Shown here: one piece after another, positions 4,714 to 6,324 of the stretch
How positions within the stretch are numbered: position 1 is the stretch's first letter
How the letters are laid out: every line of letters starts with the position of its first letter
DNA from: Pseudomonadota bacterium
GTDB taxonomy: Bacteria; Desulfobacterota; Desulfobacteria; Desulfobacterales; Desulfobacteraceae
Length of the DNA stretch: 6,324 bases
Reading direction: 5' to 3'
NCBI GenBank assembly: GCA_018812385.1
Contig: JAHJDU010000388.1
Span: forward strand, 1 to 6,324
The notes under the pieces: generated by a model
What the model saw: the letters and a program-made list of their open reading frames with translations, nothing else
The model's database searches: none
Told to the model about the DNA's origin: nothing
Position numbers and translations under genes: made by a program

Positions 4714-6324
4714 TCAAGCCCAGGCAGAATTCAGAATTTCAAACTTAACCCTTCCTCTAAGCAAAAGCGACCGGGAACGGAAAAAAGCATAGTCATCATT
4801 GTGGCCCTTACTGCCCTCATCTTTGTGGCTGCAAGCGCAGTTATGTCCCAGTGGTCCATTGAACAGATGTGCAAGATCGTTCGCAGGCAGTTCAATGAAG
4901 AGCAGATGGTGATTGCCCATAACGTAAAAAACTTTATTGAGAGGGACTTTTCATTTTTAAAAAGGGAGATGAAAATTCTTTCCCTTGAACTTGAAAAGAA
5001 CGAAGATCCAGTCAGGGCAATCCAATCAATCCTGGCCCGGGTAGGTGAATGCGGTGTCAGCAAAATTGAATTTCACGACAGGGATGCAGGAATCCTTTAT
5101 TCGGGTCACCCTGGCCGCAGGGAAATTATCCATTCTACCCTTGATGAGGTCTTGCCCCTTCCCTTTGATCCAGAGGCTCAAAAAATAAATCATTTGAGCA
5201 TTTCAAAGCCACAGTTCACACCATCTGGAATATTTTTAATATTATCCTTACCCGTTGGCCAAAACCAGTTCATCATTTGTCATGTCAATATTTCATGGCT
5301 TCTGGATCCCTTTCTCAAGAATATCCGGTCCGGCAGGACAGGGTATGCATGGATCATCGATAATGAAGGCTATTTTCTTTTTCATCCCATCACCTCATTT
5401 ATAGGGAAGAATGCTTTTCTGGTAAGAAAAGAAAAAGATCATGACATCTCCTTTGTGGAGATCAACAAGATACAAAGGGATGAAATGCTCAAGGGCCTTG
5501 AAGGTACAGGCCGGTATATTTCAGGATGGCACAGGGGACTTACAGGCAGAATGGAAAAGCTGATCGCATACAGTCCTGTAACTATTTCAAATGCCCCGGT
5601 TCAGAACTGGTCCATAGCGGTTGTTGCCCCTGTTTTGGAAATAGAGAAAGCAGTAAGGGATAAATACATGGATCAGTTTTTCATGCAGATAGCCGTGATA
5701 TTCACCATTATTGCAGGTGCTTCAATTATCATGTTTTTTGAAGTAAAATGGTCCAGGCACATGGAAAATGAAGTCAACCGGCAGACTGAAGAACTTGTAA
5801 AATCCGAGGCAAAATATCGATCCCTGGTGGAAAGTGCTGAAGATTTCATCTTTACTATTGACCCCAATGGCAGATTTTTGTCCATGAACAGCTTTACATC
5901 AAAGTTTTTTTCATGCAGGGCTGAAGATCATATGGGAAAGACAATGTCATCCCTGTTCCCCGAAGAAATGAGCAAAAGATTTCAGCGACTGATTCATATA
6001 GTTTTTGAAAGCAAAAAAAGTATCAGAAAAGAGTCTGGATTTGACCTTGATGGCCTTACGATATTCCTGGATGCCAATATAGTACCCCTGCGCAGCGAAA
6101 AAGGAGAGATAACTTCCGTGCTCTGTATTGCAAGGGACATCACTGAAAACAAAAAACTTGAGCGCCACCTGATACACACGGAAAAACTTGCGTCAGTTGG
6201 TACACTGGCAGCAGGAGTTGCCCATGAAATCAACAATCCCCTTGGGGTTATTCTGGGGTTTTGTGATCTTTTGCTGCGGAAAAAAGACAAAACGTCTCAG
6301 GATTATAAAGACCTTAAAATTATA
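4705..6324 (+). CDS. Membrane sensor histidine kinase, Cache-PAS-HisKA (3' end beyond window)
   Basis: The frame is open from 4642 to the window end. I place the start at TTG 4705, giving 540 residues so far, but this is uncertain: no in-frame ATG occurs before 4843, and that one would lie past most of the first membrane helix. TTG 4663 is another option. Domains from 4705: a basic cytoplasmic N-terminus; TM1 about 28-47 (SIVIIVALTALIFVAASAV); a periplasmic sensor of about 275 residues with a Cache-type signature YAWIIDNEGYFLFHP (214-228); TM2 about 325-345; a short helical linker; a PAS domain from about 371 (YRSLVESAEDFIFTIDPNG) to about 485; and a HisKA dimerisation domain, with the phospho-acceptor His507 in AAGVAHEINNPL. 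The HATPase domain is outside the window. Such kinases sense small ligands, often carboxylates or amino acids, outside the cytoplasm. Divergence from fdhAB suggests control of formate metabolism, but the ligand and partner regulator are not visible. Confidence 0.88.
   Translation, partial: MKKSSPGRIQNFKLNPSSKQKRPGTEKSIVIIVALTALIFVAASAVMSQWSIEQMCKIVRRQFNEEQMVIAHNVKNFIERDFSFLKREMKILSLELEKNEDPVRAIQSILARVGECGVSKIEFHDRDAGILYSGHPGRREIIHSTLDEVLPLPFDPEAQKINHLSISKPQFTPSGIFLILSLPVGQNQFIICHVNISWLLDPFLKNIRSGRTGYAWIIDNEGYFLFHPITSFIGKNAFLVRKEKDHDISFVEINKIQRDEMLKGLEGTGRYISGWHRGLTGRMEKLIAYSPVTISNAPVQNWSIAVVAPVLEIEKAVRDKYMDQFFMQIAVIFTIIAGASIIMFFEVKWSRHMENEVNRQTEELVKSEAKYRSLVESAEDFIFTIDPNGRFLSMNSFTSKFFSCRAEDHMGKTMSSLFPEEMSKRFQRLIHIVFESKKSIRKESGFDLDGLTIFLDANIVPLRSEKGEITSVLCIARDITENKKLERHLIHTEKLASVGTLAAGVAHEINNPLGVILGFCDLLLRKKDKTSQDYKDLKII

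Noticed and set aside
4714..5063. Minus-strand ORFs of 68 and 110 codons
   Set aside because: They are antisense shadows of the kinase coding region, which has clear TM and sensor features in its own frame.

Overview
The window most likely comes from a sulfate-reducing or related anaerobe of the Desulfobacterota (Desulfobacteraceae-like). The main reason is a periplasmic, selenocysteine-containing formate dehydrogenase of the two-subunit FdhAB type known from Desulfovibrio. Moderate GC content, AT-rich intergenic DNA, sigma-54-like promoters and a Cache/PAS sensor kinase fit the same group. The assignment is inferred from gene family and style, not from a marker gene.

Layout. Positions 1-4092 hold a minus-strand cluster, read right to left. 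First comes fdhA (4092-1000), a 1030-residue Tat-exported catalytic subunit with an in-frame UGA read as selenocysteine 192. Next is fdhB (983-270), a three-cluster iron-sulfur subunit. After a very strong hairpin terminator (257-224) comes the 5' end of a probable fdhE maturation gene (207-1, cut by the window edge). No membrane cytochrome subunit lies between fdhB and fdhE. This suggests a soluble periplasmic enzyme that passes electrons to a separate c-type cytochrome.

Positions 4093-4704 are a mostly non-coding divergent control region. It contains two sigma-54-like promoters facing outward, one toward fdhA (4265-4281) and one toward the plus-strand kinase (4551-4567). Between them are an imperfect inverted repeat (4465-4491) and a short coding-like patch without a start codon (4328-4435).

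From about 4705 to the window end on the plus strand is a membrane histidine kinase: TM, periplasmic Cache-like sensor, TM, PAS, then HisKA with phospho-acceptor His codon 6223-6225. Its ATPase domain lies outside the window. It has no convincing ATG. The only good ribosome-binding site upstream serves a 15-codon ORF in another frame.

How it may work together (inference): the kinase senses a small extracytoplasmic ligand and would signal through a response regulator, perhaps of the sigma-54-activating NtrC type, to the divergent fdh promoter. FdhAB then oxidises formate (or reduces CO2) in the periplasm, and FdhE assists maturation. I see no clearly new system. The points most worth checking are the Sec recoding site, the fdhB-fdhE terminator, the paired promoters and the kinase start.
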